From NCBI RefSeq assembly GCF_036014015.1, contig NZ_CP107905.1, positions 2,294,001 to 2,358,000 of the forward strand: a stretch of 64,000 nucleotides of DNA. The letters run 5' to 3'. This DNA comes from Streptomyces sp. NBC_00457 (GTDB lineage Bacteria > Actinomycetota > Actinomycetes > Streptomycetales > Streptomycetaceae). Positions 27,320 to 35,799 of this stretch are shown in pieces; the stretch's first letter is position 1; every line of letters begins with the position of its first letter. The position numbers and the translations under genes were made by a program. Under the pieces are notes generated by a model. It did no database searches. It had not been told where the DNA came from and saw only the letters and a list, made by a program, of their open reading frames with translations.

Positions 27320-27895
27320 TCACCCCTCCTCGGGGATCCGGGCCAGTGCGCGTACCGCTGCCTCCGCGAGGGCGGGATGGGCGAGGGCTTCTTTGAGGAC
27401 GGGTCTTGCGCGGGGGTCGCCGAGGGTGCCGAGGCCGTCCACGCAGGCGAGGGCGACTTTGCGGTAGGGGTCGTGGGGGCGGAGGCGGCGTTCCAGCGTG
27501 GTGATGAGGGCGGGGACGGATTCGGGGGCGCCGAGGTCGGTGAGGAGGCGTACCGGGTGGAGGGCGTAGGCGACGCGGAGTTCGTTGGTGGCGAGGGCGG
27601 CTGCCGCCCGGGCGGTGCGGGGGTCGCCGAGGCGGGCCAGGGCGTGGGCGGCGGAGGCGCAGCGCTGCGGGTCGCGGTGGTTGAGGAAGAGGACGAGAGC
27701 CTCGAAGGCACGGCGGTCACCGGCAAGACCCAGCCGGAAGGCGGCCAACTCCCTGGCCCACAGCGGCTGTCCGGGCGCGGTGAGCACATCGGCCAGTTCG
27801 TCGTGGTCGCCGGTCGCCACAAGGTGCTCGAACGCCGCCGATGCCGCCGACTCCTGCCGTAAGCGCTCCGTGACTGATCGCAACTCTTCGTCCAT
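27320..27895 (-). CDS. HEAT-repeat domain protein
   Basis: Protein of 191 aa. Built from helical pairs with HEAT-like spacing, for example LWARELAAFRLGLAGDRRAFEALVLFL, RCASAAHALARLGDPRTARAAAALA and RKVALACVDGLGTLGDPRARPVLKEAL. The fold normally serves protein binding, and no catalytic motif is seen. It converges with the GNAT gene (4 bases between stops). It is transcribed away from the 371-base region in front of the 3-hydroxybutyryl-CoA dehydrogenase gene. Confidence 0.75.
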   Translation of the reverse strand: MDEELRSVTERLRQESAASAAFEHLVATGDHDELADVLTAPGQPLWARELAAFRLGLAGDRRAFEALVLFLNHRDPQRCASAAHALARLGDPRTARAAAALATNELRVAYALHPVRLLTDLGAPESVPALITTLERRLRPHDPYRKVALACVDGLGTLGDPRARPVLKEALAHPALAEAAVRALARIPEEG

Positions 27896-27964
27896 GAGGC
27901 CGAGCGTAGACGCGCCGCCGTCGCGTCGGGACCTACATCACAAACTCGGGGGCTGGCGGGCTCG

Positions 27965-28006
27965 TTACCCGCGGGTTAAGCTCAGACGAGCGAGTTACCC
28001 ACTCGC
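27965..28006 (+). promoter_or_regulatory. Two palindromes 30 bp apart in the hbd upstream region
   Basis: TTACCCGCGGGTTAA (27965-27979) has the perfect core ACCCGCGGGT. GCGAGT-TACCC-ACTCGC (27990-28006) is a perfect 6-bp inverted repeat. Both contain TTACCC, 30 bp apart, which places them on one face of the helix. They lie about 260 bases before the 3-hydroxybutyryl-CoA dehydrogenase ATG, inside a 371-base gap (27896-28266). The remainder of the gap is GC-rich, has no convincing reading frame, and ends with GGAG at the ribosome site. Confidence 0.5.
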
Positions 28007-28266
28007 GGAATTGCTTATGACGGCCTGGTGACGCAGCCGTCGTGAGTGCTGGTCGGTTCGGTACATCGCGTACCTCAGCAGGACCCGGCTCCGGGACAGG
28101 GCCGGTCGATCCGCCGCTCCCGGGCGTGTGCACGCCCGCGGTGCCGGCACCGGGCGTGTGCGCTCCGCAGCCCGGCCACACCCGCACTCCTCAACCGGCA
28201 ACCGGCGTGCGCCTCTTGGCGCACCCGGTCGCGCTCCCAGTCGTCACCCTCACCTGGAGTCCCGCG

Positions 28267-30072
28267 ATGGCCACTCCCCAGTCCGACACCCCTCTGTCCC
28301 CGCTCAAGACCATTGCCGTCGTCGGCCTCGGCACGATGGGCACCGGCATCGCCGAGGTCCTCGCCAAGGCCGGCCGCGAGGTCCTCGGCATCGACATCAG
28401 CGAGGCCGCGGCCGCCCGGTCCGTCGCCGCCCTGGAGTCCTCGACCGCCCGCGCGGTGGAGCGCGGCCGGCTGACCGAGCAGGAGCGCGCGGACATCCTC
28501 GCCCGCGTCCGCACCTCGACCGACCTGCGGTCCGCGGCCGACGCGGATCTCGTCATCGAGGTGGCTCCGGAGTCGTACGAGATCAAGCAGCAGATCTTCC
28601 GTGAGCTCGACGGGATCGTCCGGCCCGGGACGATCCTGGCGACCGGCACCAACGCCCTCTCCGTCACCCGGCTGGCCGCCGACTCGGCCCACCCGGAGCG
28701 CGTGCTGGGCCTGCACTTCTTCAACCCGGCCCCGGCGATGCGCCTGGTCGAGGTCGTCTCGTCCGTGCTGACCGCGCCCACTGCCGTCGACGCGGTCACC
28801 AACCTCGCCCTGGACCTCGGCAAGGAGCCCGTCGCGGTCGGCGACCGTCCCGGATTCGTCGCGGACGGGCTGCTGTTCGGCTATCTCAACCAGGCCGCCG
28901 CGATGTACGAGGCCAAGTACGCCTCCCGCGAGGACATCGACGCCGCGATGAAGCTCGGCTGCGGTCTGCCGATGGGCCCGCTCGCGCTGCTGGACCTGAT
29001 CGGCGTGGACACGGCCCGTACGGTCCTGGAGGCCATGTACGCCGCCTCCCACGACCGCCTGCACGCCCCCGCCCCGATCCTCAGGCAGCTCAGCGAGGCG
29101 GGCCTGACCGGCCGCAAGTCGGGCCGCGGCTTCTACACCTACGAGGCTCCGGGCAGCGCGACCGTCGTGCGCGACGCGCTCACCCCGCTGACCGGAGGCC
29201 TGGACACCCCCGGCCGACCCGTCCGCTCCGTCGGTGTGGCGGGCTCCGGCACCATGGCGTCCGGGATCGCCGAGGTCTTCGCCAAGGCCGGGTACGAGGT
29301 CGTCCTCGCCGCCCGCAGCGAGGAGAAGGCGCAGGCCGCCAAGGCCCGTATCGGCAAGTCGCTTTCGCGCTCTGTCGACAAGGGCCGGATGACCGCGGAG
29401 GCCGCCGCGCAGACCCTGGACCGGATCGCCCCGGCGGGCTCGTACGACTCCTTCGCCGATGTCGATCTGGCCGTGGAGGCGGTCGCCGAGGACCTGGAGA
29501 TCAAGCAGCAGCTGTTCGCGACGCTGGACAAGGTCTGCAAGCCGGGCGCGGTCCTCGCGACGACGACCTCCTCGCTGCCGGTCGTCGCCTGCGCCCGCGC
29601 GACCTCGCGCCCGCAGGACGTGATCGGCATGCACTTCTTCAACCCGGCACCGGCGATGAAGCTGGTCGAGGTGGTCCGTACGGTACTCACGGCCGAGGAC
29701 GCTCACTCGACGGTTCACGAGGTCTGCGTCAAGATCAAGAAGCATGCGGTGGACTGCGGCGACCGGGCCGGCTTCATCGTCAACGCGTTGCTTTTCCCGT
29801 ACCTCAACAACGCGATCAAGATGGTGCAGGAGCACTACGCGTCGCTGGACGACATCGACGCGGCGATGAAGCTCGGCGGCGGCTACCCGATGGGCCCCTT
29901 CGAGCTGCTGGACGTCGTCGGCCTCGATGTCTCGCTGGCCATCGAGAAGGTCCTGCACCGCGAGTTCCGCGACCCGGGCCTCGCTCCGGCGCCGCTCCTG
30001 GAGCACCTGGTGGCCGCGGGCTGCCTCGGCCGCAAGACGGGCCGCGGCTTCCGCGAATATGCCCGGCGCTGA
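28267..30072 (+). CDS. 3-hydroxybutyryl-CoA dehydrogenase, tandem-duplicated two-unit form
   Basis: Protein of 601 aa; ATG 28267 is preceded by GGAG at proper spacing. It oxidises 3-hydroxyacyl-CoA to acetoacyl-CoA or runs in reverse. It contains two complete HAD units, at about 14-300 and 314-600. Each begins with a Rossmann motif (GLGTMGTGIAEV; GSGTMASGIAEV) and each has HFFNPAPAM with its catalytic His and the LVEV Glu. The second unit keeps TSSLPV and GFIVNALL. The first has TNALSV and GFVADGLL at the same places and so lacks the usual Ser and Asn. It is encoded just upstream of the TetR-ccr cluster and would supply or draw on the crotonyl-CoA node. Confidence 0.88.
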   Translation: MATPQSDTPLSPLKTIAVVGLGTMGTGIAEVLAKAGREVLGIDISEAAAARSVAALESSTARAVERGRLTEQERADILARVRTSTDLRSAADADLVIEVAPESYEIKQQIFRELDGIVRPGTILATGTNALSVTRLAADSAHPERVLGLHFFNPAPAMRLVEVVSSVLTAPTAVDAVTNLALDLGKEPVAVGDRPGFVADGLLFGYLNQAAAMYEAKYASREDIDAAMKLGCGLPMGPLALLDLIGVDTARTVLEAMYAASHDRLHAPAPILRQLSEAGLTGRKSGRGFYTYEAPGSATVVRDALTPLTGGLDTPGRPVRSVGVAGSGTMASGIAEVFAKAGYEVVLAARSEEKAQAAKARIGKSLSRSVDKGRMTAEAAAQTLDRIAPAGSYDSFADVDLAVEAVAEDLEIKQQLFATLDKVCKPGAVLATTTSSLPVVACARATSRPQDVIGMHFFNPAPAMKLVEVVRTVLTAEDAHSTVHEVCVKIKKHAVDCGDRAGFIVNALLFPYLNNAIKMVQEHYASLDDIDAAMKLGGGYPMGPFELLDVVGLDVSLAIEKVLHREFRDPGLAPAPLLEHLVAAGCLGRKTGRGFREYARR

Positions 30073-30194
30073 TCGTCCCGGCGACTGGTTCAGGGACGCC
30101 GAGGACTGGGGCGGCCTGCTCGATCCGACCGCGGTTCCCCCGCTCGTCCAGGGCGGGGGGCCGCAGGGCCGGGCGGACGGGGGCAGCCGGGGAC

Positions 30195-30214
30195 GTGCGC
30201 ATCAAGCTGCGCAC
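30195..30214 (+). promoter_or_regulatory. Inverted repeat in front of the TetR gene (operator candidate)
   Basis: GTGCGC (30195-30200) and GCGCAC (30209-30214) flank ATCAAGCT. The site ends immediately before the first possible ATG (30215) and 18 bases before the preferred ATG (30233), a usual place for TetR autoregulation. Confidence 0.4.
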
Positions 30215-30232
30215 ATGCAGTACGTTCGGGTC

Positions 30233-31045
30233 ATGCCCCAGCCCGCCAAGTCCTCACGTACACCAGCCACGCCGCCCGACGCGCCGGAGAGTGCCGCGGG
30301 CAGCCGTGCCGCGGCCCAGCGGCTCAAGATGCGCCGGGAACTGGCGGCCGCGGCGATGGAGCTGTTCGCGACGAAGGGGTACGAGGCGACCACCGTCGAC
30401 GAGATCGCGGCCCGGGCCGGGGTCGCCCGCCGTACGTTCTTCCGGCACTTCCGCTCCAAGGAAGAGGCGATCTTCCCGGATCACGACGACACGCTGATCC
30501 GCGCCGAGGCGGTCCTCAATGCCGCGCCGGCACATGAGCACCCGCTCGACACGGTGTGCAACGGCATCAAGGAAGTCATGCGGATGTACGCGGCCCGGCC
30601 GGAGATCTCGGTCGCCCGTTACAAGCTCACGCGCGAGGTGCCCACCCTGCGGGAGGCGGAGATCGCCTCGGTGGCCCGCTACGAGCGTCTGTTCACCCGC
30701 TATCTCCTGGGCCACTTCGACGAGCACGCACACGACGACGACGCCAACGACGATCCCCTGCTGGCGGAGGTCGCCGCGTCCGCCGTCGTCACCGCCCACA
30801 ACCATGTGCTGCGGCGCTGGCTGCGGGCCGGGGGCCAGGGCGACGTCGAGGCACAGCTGGACCACGCCTTCGCGATCGTACGCAGGACGTTCGGCACGGG
30901 CATCGGCGCCGGGCGCACCGCGACCCCGAAGCCCGCCGCCGCAACGGTGTCCACGCAGGGCGAGGTGCTGGTGACGGTCGCCCGCACGGACGCGCCGCTG
31001 GACGAAGTCATGCGCACCATCGAGCAGGCCCTCAAGGAGCGCTGA
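30233..31045 (+). CDS. TetR family transcriptional regulator of the ccr cluster
   Basis: Protein of 270 aa from ATG 30233 (ATG 30215 would add six residues). The N-terminal HTH lies at about residues 35-85 (MELFATKGYEATTVDEIAARAGVARRTFFRHFRSKEEAIF), followed by a helical ligand/dimer domain with the acidic patch EHAHDDDANDDP. A ~50-residue C-terminal extension ends in MRTIEQALKER. It sits between the 3-hydroxybutyryl-CoA dehydrogenase gene and ccr on the same strand, so control of the ethylmalonyl-CoA genes is the natural inference. A strong hairpin terminator separates it from ccr. Confidence 0.87.
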   Translation: MPQPAKSSRTPATPPDAPESAAGSRAAAQRLKMRRELAAAAMELFATKGYEATTVDEIAARAGVARRTFFRHFRSKEEAIFPDHDDTLIRAEAVLNAAPAHEHPLDTVCNGIKEVMRMYAARPEISVARYKLTREVPTLREAEIASVARYERLFTRYLLGHFDEHAHDDDANDDPLLAEVAASAVVTAHNHVLRRWLRAGGQGDVEAQLDHAFAIVRRTFGTGIGAGRTATPKPAAATVSTQGEVLVTVARTDAPLDEVMRTIEQALKER

Positions 31046-31065
31046 GCCCCTTCGCCACCGTGACG

Positions 31066-31092
31066 ACGGCCACCCCACGGGGTGGCCGTTTT
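31066..31092 (+). terminator. Rho-independent-type terminator after the TetR gene
   Basis: ACGGCCACC (31066-31074) pairs with GGTGGCCGT (31081-31089) over a 6-base loop, and TTTT follows at 31089-31092. It begins 21 bases after the TetR stop and separates that unit from the ccr promoter. Confidence 0.85.
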
Positions 31093-31187
31093 GGCATGTC
31101 AGAGCCCCTTTTCGAGCAGATTTCAGGGGCCGTTCGATCGATCATCGCTCATTTGTTACGTAAAGATTTCACCTGAGAGCAACTTCT

Positions 31188-31229
31188 GGCACTCAGTGCC
31201 TTGCGAGGTGACACGCGGTGTCATACGTT
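31188..31229 (+). promoter_or_regulatory. ccr promoter with two palindromic operator candidates
   Basis: -35 TTGCGA (31201-31206), a 17-base spacer, then -10 TACGTT (31224-31229). The spacer contains the perfect palindrome TGACAC-GCG-GTGTCA (31209-31223). A second perfect palindrome, GGCACT-C-AGTGCC (31188-31200), abuts the -35 on its upstream side. The two centres are 22 bp apart, about two helical turns. A TTACGTAA palindrome lies further up at 31156-31163. A repressor bound in the spacer would exclude RNA polymerase. Confidence 0.65.
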
Positions 31230-31235
31230 GAAGTT

Positions 31236-31454
31236 GTCCGGGCGGCCGGCGTGCAGAGACCATTCGTACGCCGGCTGTCCCCGCAAGCCCCTCCGGCCTG
31301 CGCGCCCGGACGCCTGCGTCACAGGCAACCTCCCGCGCCACAAAGCGCTGCCGAAGCACCACCGCCGAACCGACGGCACCGACCAAAACCCTCAGCAGCA
31401 CCGACGTAACCCTCAGCGTCCCTCCCTCAGGACGCGTACCGCCGGAGGCAAACC
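31236..31454 (+). other. Predicted ~220-base 5' leader of ccr
   Basis: If transcription starts about 7 bases after the -10, the mRNA has a leader of about 219 bases before the GTG at 31455. I see no known riboswitch motif or convincing small reading frame in it. The last part reads GCCGGAGGCAAACC and supplies the ribosome site. With the promoter and the terminator it accounts for the 409 bases between the TetR gene and ccr. Confidence 0.4.
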
Positions 31455-32798
31455 GTGACCGTGAAGGACATCCTGGAAGCGATCCAGTCGCCGGACTCGA
31501 CCCCGGCCGACTTCGCCGCTCTGCCGCTCCCCGAGTCGTACCGCGCGATCACCGTGCACAAGGACGAGACGGAGATGTTCGCCGGGCTCACCACCCGCGA
31601 CAAGGACCCCCGCAAGTCGATCCACCTGGACGACGTCCCGGTGCCGGAACTCGGCCCGGGTGAGGCCCTGGTGGCCGTGATGGCCTCCTCGGTCAACTAC
31701 AACTCGGTGTGGACCTCGATCTTCGAGCCCCTGTCGACCTTCGGGTTCCTGGAGCGCTACGGCCGGCTCAGCGAGCTCACCAAGCGCCACGACCTGCCGT
31801 ACCACATCATCGGCTCCGACCTCGCGGGCGTCGTCCTGCGCACCGGCCCGGGCGTCAACGCCTGGCAGCCCGGTGACGAGGTCGTCGCGCACTGCCTGTC
31901 GGTCGAGCTGGAGTCCTCCGACGGCCACAACGACACGATGCTCGACCCCGAGCAGCGCATCTGGGGCTTCGAGACCAACTTCGGCGGGCTGGCAGAGATC
32001 GCGCTCGTCAAGTCCAACCAGCTGATGCCGAAGCCGGATCACCTCAGCTGGGAGGAGGCCGCCGCTCCCGGACTGGTCAACTCCACCGCGTACCGGCAGC
32101 TCGTCTCCCGCAACGGCGCCGGCATGAAGCAGGGCGACAACGTCCTGATCTGGGGCGCGAGCGGCGGACTCGGCTCGTACGCCACGCAGTTCGCGCTCGC
32201 GGGCGGCGCCAACCCGATCTGTGTCGTCTCCAGCGAGCAGAAGGCCGACATCTGCCGGGCCATGGGCGCCGAGGCGATCATCGACCGCACCGCCGAGGAC
32301 TACAAGTTCTGGAAGGACGAGCACAACCAGGACCCGAAGGAATGGAAGCGCTTCGGCAAGCGCATCCGTGAACTCACCGGCGGCGAGGACGTCGACATCG
32401 TCTTCGAGCACCCGGGCCGTGAGACCTTCGGCGCCTCCGTGTACGTCACCCGCAAGGGCGGCACGATCGTCACCTGCGCCTCGACCTCGGGCTACAACCA
32501 CGAGTACGACAACCGCTACCTGTGGATGTCCCTGAAGCGCATCATCGGCTCGCACTTCGCCAACTACCGCGAGGCCTGGGAGGCCAACCGGCTCATCGCG
32601 AAGGGCAAGATCCACCCCACGCTGTCCAAGGTGTACTCACTGGAGGACACCGGGCAGGCCGCCTACGACGTGCACCGCAACCTCCACCAGGGCAAGGTCG
32701 GTGTGCTGTGCCTGGCGCCCGAGGAGGGTCTCGGCGTGCGCGACGCGGAGAAGCGCGCGAAGCACGTCGACGCCATCAACCGCTTCCGCAACATCTGA
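31455..32798 (+). CDS. ccr: Crotonyl-CoA carboxylase/reductase
   Basis: Protein of 447 aa from GTG 31455 with GGAGG upstream. It reduces crotonyl-CoA with NADPH while adding CO2 to make (2S)-ethylmalonyl-CoA, the committed step of the ethylmalonyl-CoA pathway and a source of polyketide extender units. It is an MDR-fold enzyme with nucleotide site GASGGLGSYATQFA. The CO2-pocket residues known for this family have counterparts here: Asn in SSVNYNSVW, Phe-Glu in WGFETNFGG, and His in IGSHFANY. The length is typical. It leads an operon with ecm, the lyase, hydratase and dehydrogenase genes. Confidence 0.95.
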   Translation: MTVKDILEAIQSPDSTPADFAALPLPESYRAITVHKDETEMFAGLTTRDKDPRKSIHLDDVPVPELGPGEALVAVMASSVNYNSVWTSIFEPLSTFGFLERYGRLSELTKRHDLPYHIIGSDLAGVVLRTGPGVNAWQPGDEVVAHCLSVELESSDGHNDTMLDPEQRIWGFETNFGGLAEIALVKSNQLMPKPDHLSWEEAAAPGLVNSTAYRQLVSRNGAGMKQGDNVLIWGASGGLGSYATQFALAGGANPICVVSSEQKADICRAMGAEAIIDRTAEDYKFWKDEHNQDPKEWKRFGKRIRELTGGEDVDIVFEHPGRETFGASVYVTRKGGTIVTCASTSGYNHEYDNRYLWMSLKRIIGSHFANYREAWEANRLIAKGKIHPTLSKVYSLEDTGQAAYDVHRNLHQGKVGVLCLAPEEGLGVRDAEKRAKHVDAINRFRNI

Positions 32799-32807
32799 GG
32801 TTGGCAC

Positions 32808-34835
32808 ATGACTGAGCGTCAGAAAGACCGGCCGTGGCTGATGCGGACCTACGCCGGTCACTCCACGGCCGAGGCGTCCAACGAGTTGTACCGGCGCAAC
32901 CTCGCCAAGGGCCAGACCGGGCTGTCGGTGGCGTTCGACCTGCCGACGCAGACCGGCTACGACCCGGACCACATCCTCGCCCGCGGCGAGGTCGGCCGGG
33001 TCGGGGTCCCGGTGTCGCACGTCGGTGACATGCGCCGGCTGTTCCAGGACATCCCCATGGAGCAGATGAACACCTCGATGACGATCAACGCCACGGCCAT
33101 GTGGCTGCTGGCGCTCTATCAGGTCGTCGCGGAGGAGCACGGCGCCGACATCACCCAGCTCCAGGGGACGACCCAGAACGACATCGTCAAGGAGTACCTG
33201 TCGCGGGGGACGCATGTGTTCCCGCCGGGGCCGTCGCTCCGTCTGACGACGGACATGATCGCGTACACGGTCTCCCACATGCCCAAGTGGAACCCGATCA
33301 ACATCTGCAGCTACCACCTGCAGGAGGCGGGCGCCACGCCGGTGCAGGAGATCGCGTACGCGATGTCCACCGCCATCGCCGTGCTCGACGCCGTGCGCGA
33401 CAGCGGCCAGGTGCCGCAGGAACGCATGGGCGATGTCGTCGCCCGTATCTCCTTCTTCGTGAACGCGGGCGTCCGCTTCATCGAGGAGATGTGCAAGATG
33501 CGGGCGTTCGGCCGGATCTGGGACGAGATCACGCGCGAGCGGTACGGCATCGAGAACCCCAAGCAGCGCCGTTTCCGGTACGGCGTCCAGGTCAACTCCC
33601 TCGGACTGACCGAGGCGCAGCCGGAGAACAACGTCCAGCGGATCGTGCTGGAGATGCTGGCAGTGACCCTCTCGAAGGACGCACGCGCGCGTGCCGTCCA
33701 ACTCCCCGCCTGGAACGAGGCGTTGGGGCTCCCCCGCCCCTGGGACCAGCAGTGGTCGCTGCGCATCCAGCAGGTGCTCGCCCATGAGAGCGACCTGCTG
33801 GAGTACGCGGACATCTTCGAGGGCTCGCACGTCATCGAGGCGAAGGTCGCGCAGCTCGTCGAGGAGTCCCTCGCGGAGATCGACCGGATCCAGGAGATGG
33901 GCGGCGCGATGGCCGCCGTCGAGTCGGGCTATCTCAAGTCGCAGCTCGTGGCGTCCCACGCCGAGCGCCGGGCGCGGATCGAGTCCGGCCAGGAGAAGAT
34001 CGTCGGCGTCAACATCTACGAGTCGACCGAGCCGAACCCGCTCACGGCCGACCTGGACGCCGCGATCCAGACGGTCGACCCGGCGGTCGAGGCGCGCGTC
34101 GTGCACGCCCTGGAGCGCTGGCGTGAGACTCGCTACCAGCCGCCGTTCAACCACCCGCGCCCCTGCAAGGCGCTGGAGAGGCTGAAGGAGGCCGCGAAGG
34201 GCACCGCGAACCTCATGGAGGCCACCCTGGAGTGCGCCCGCGCCGGGGTCACGACCGGTGAGTGGGCCGGGGCCCTGCGCGAGGTGTTCGGTGAGTTCCG
34301 GGCGCCGACGGGCGTGTCCTCCGCGCCGGTCGCGGTGACCGCCGAGGAGGGCACCGCGATGGCGCTCGTCCGCCGCCGGGTGGACGAGACCGCCCGTGAC
34401 CTCGGCGTCGGCAAGCTTCGCTTCCTGGTCGGCAAGCCGGGCCTGGACGGGCACTCCAACGGGGCCGAGCAGATCGCCGTACGCGCGCGTGACGCCGGCT
34501 TCGAGGTGGTCTACCAGGGCATCCGGCTCACCCCGGAGCAGATCGTGGACGCGGCCATCGCCGAGGACGTGCACGCGGTGGGCCTGTCGATCCTCTCCGG
34601 GTCGCACGCCCAGCTGGTGCCGGACGTGCTGGAACGCCTCCATGTGGCCGGTGCCACAGAGATACCTGTCATCGCCGGTGGGATCATCCCCAATGGCGAC
34701 GCCGAGCAGCTGAAGGCCGCGGGTGTGGCCGCCGTCTTCACCCCGAAGGACTTCGACATCACCGGAATCATCGGCCGCATCGTCGACGAGATCCGGAAAG
34801 CGAACAAGCTCGACCCCCTGGAGGTCCCCGCATGA
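32808..34835 (+). CDS. ecm: Ethylmalonyl-CoA mutase (coenzyme B12-dependent)
   Basis: Protein of 675 aa, once called MeaA. It converts ethylmalonyl-CoA to methylsuccinyl-CoA by radical rearrangement. The N-terminal TIM barrel (about 1-510) opens with [42 protein letters not shown]. The C-terminal cobalamin domain (about 540-665) has the DxHxxG motif in GLDGHSNG, with Ser and Gly loops in LSILSGSH and AGGI. It starts 9 bases after ccr, and its stop overlaps the lyase start by four bases (ATGA). It is shorter than methylmalonyl-CoA mutase large subunits (~730 aa), as expected. Confidence 0.93.
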   Translation: MTERQKDRPWLMRTYAGHSTAEASNELYRRNLAKGQTGLSVAFDLPTQTGYDPDHILARGEVGRVGVPVSHVGDMRRLFQDIPMEQMNTSMTINATAMWLLALYQVVAEEHGADITQLQGTTQNDIVKEYLSRGTHVFPPGPSLRLTTDMIAYTVSHMPKWNPINICSYHLQEAGATPVQEIAYAMSTAIAVLDAVRDSGQVPQERMGDVVARISFFVNAGVRFIEEMCKMRAFGRIWDEITRERYGIENPKQRRFRYGVQVNSLGLTEAQPENNVQRIVLEMLAVTLSKDARARAVQLPAWNEALGLPRPWDQQWSLRIQQVLAHESDLLEYADIFEGSHVIEAKVAQLVEESLAEIDRIQEMGGAMAAVESGYLKSQLVASHAERRARIESGQEKIVGVNIYESTEPNPLTADLDAAIQTVDPAVEARVVHALERWRETRYQPPFNHPRPCKALERLKEAAKGTANLMEATLECARAGVTTGEWAGALREVFGEFRAPTGVSSAPVAVTAEEGTAMALVRRRVDETARDLGVGKLRFLVGKPGLDGHSNGAEQIAVRARDAGFEVVYQGIRLTPEQIVDAAIAEDVHAVGLSILSGSHAQLVPDVLERLHVAGATEIPVIAGGIIPNGDAEQLKAAGVAAVFTPKDFDITGIIGRIVDEIRKANKLDPLEVPA

Positions 34836-35794
34836 CGACCGTCAACCGCCTTCGCCCGCGGCGCTCCTGCCTGGCCGTACCGGGCTCGAACCCGCGTTTC
34901 CTGGAGAAGGCGCAGGGCCTCCCCGCCGACCAGGTCTTCCTCGACCTCGAGGACGCGTGCGCGCCGCTCGCCAAGCCCGAGGCGCGGCACACCATCGTCA
35001 AGTTCCTCAACGAGGGCGACTGGACGGGCAAGACGCGGGTCGTGCGCGTCAACGACTGGACGACGGAGTGGACGTACCGCGATGTCGTGACGGTGGTCGA
35101 AGGCGCGGGCCCGAACCTGGACTGCATCATGCTGCCGAAGGTCCAGGACGCCCAGCAGATCGTCGCCCTGGACCTGCTGCTGACGCAGATCGAGAAGACG
35201 ATGGGCTTCGAGGTCGGCAAGATCGGCATCGAGGCGCAGATCGAGAACGCGCAGGGCCTGAACAACGTCAACGAGATCGCGCAGGCCTCCCCGCGCGTCG
35301 AGACGATCATCTTCGGCCCGGCCGACTTCATGGCGTCGATCAACATGAAGTCGCTGGTCGTGGGCGAGCAGCCGCCCGGCTACCCGGCGGACGCCTACCA
35401 CTACATCCTGATGAAGATCCTGATGGCCGCCCGCGCCAACAACCTCCAGGCGATCGACGGCCCCTACCTCCAGATCCGCAACATCGACGGCTACCGCGAG
35501 GTCGCCGGGCGCGCCGCCGCCCTCGGTTTCGACGGCAAGTGGGTGCTGCACCCGGGCCAGGTCGAGGCGTCCAACGAGATCTTCTCGCCCTCGCAGGAGG
35601 ACTACGACCACGCCGAGCTGATCCTGGACGCGTACGACTACTACACGTCCGAGGCGGGCGGCAAGAAGGGCTCCGCGATGCTCGGCGACGAGATGATCGA
35701 CGAGGCCAGCCGCAAGATGGCGCTGGTCATCTCCGGCAAGGGCCGTGCGGCCGGCATGCAGCGCACCAGCAAGTTCGAGATCCCGGAGGCCTGA
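34832..35794 (+). CDS. HpcH/HpaI-family lyase, L-malyl-CoA/beta-methylmalyl-CoA lyase
   Basis: Protein of 320 aa. It cleaves beta-methylmalyl-CoA to glyoxylate and propionyl-CoA, and malyl-CoA to glyoxylate and acetyl-CoA. The CitE-like barrel has VPGSNPRFLEKA, the metal ligands Glu in GIEAQIENAQGL and Asp in FGPADFMAS, and the CoA-side FLDLEDACAP. The C-terminal lid includes WVLHPGQVEASNE. Its ATG is inside the ecm stop region (ATGA). The assignment within the CitE family rests on its place between ecm and the mesaconyl-CoA hydratase gene. Confidence 0.88.
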   Translation: MTTVNRLRPRRSCLAVPGSNPRFLEKAQGLPADQVFLDLEDACAPLAKPEARHTIVKFLNEGDWTGKTRVVRVNDWTTEWTYRDVVTVVEGAGPNLDCIMLPKVQDAQQIVALDLLLTQIEKTMGFEVGKIGIEAQIENAQGLNNVNEIAQASPRVETIIFGPADFMASINMKSLVVGEQPPGYPADAYHYILMKILMAARANNLQAIDGPYLQIRNIDGYREVAGRAAALGFDGKWVLHPGQVEASNEIFSPSQEDYDHAELILDAYDYYTSEAGGKKGSAMLGDEMIDEASRKMALVISGKGRAAGMQRTSKFEIPEA

Positions 35795-35799
35795 GCGCG

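Noticed and set aside
31154..31175. GlnR-box-like GTTAC-N6-ATTTC upstream of ccr
   Set aside because: The second element does not match GAAAC and no further repeats follow.
31188..31200. CIRCE/HrcA-like element because of GCACTC
   Set aside because: CIRCE has a nine-base spacer between TTAGCACTC and GAGTGCTAA; here the arms are adjacent with one base between.
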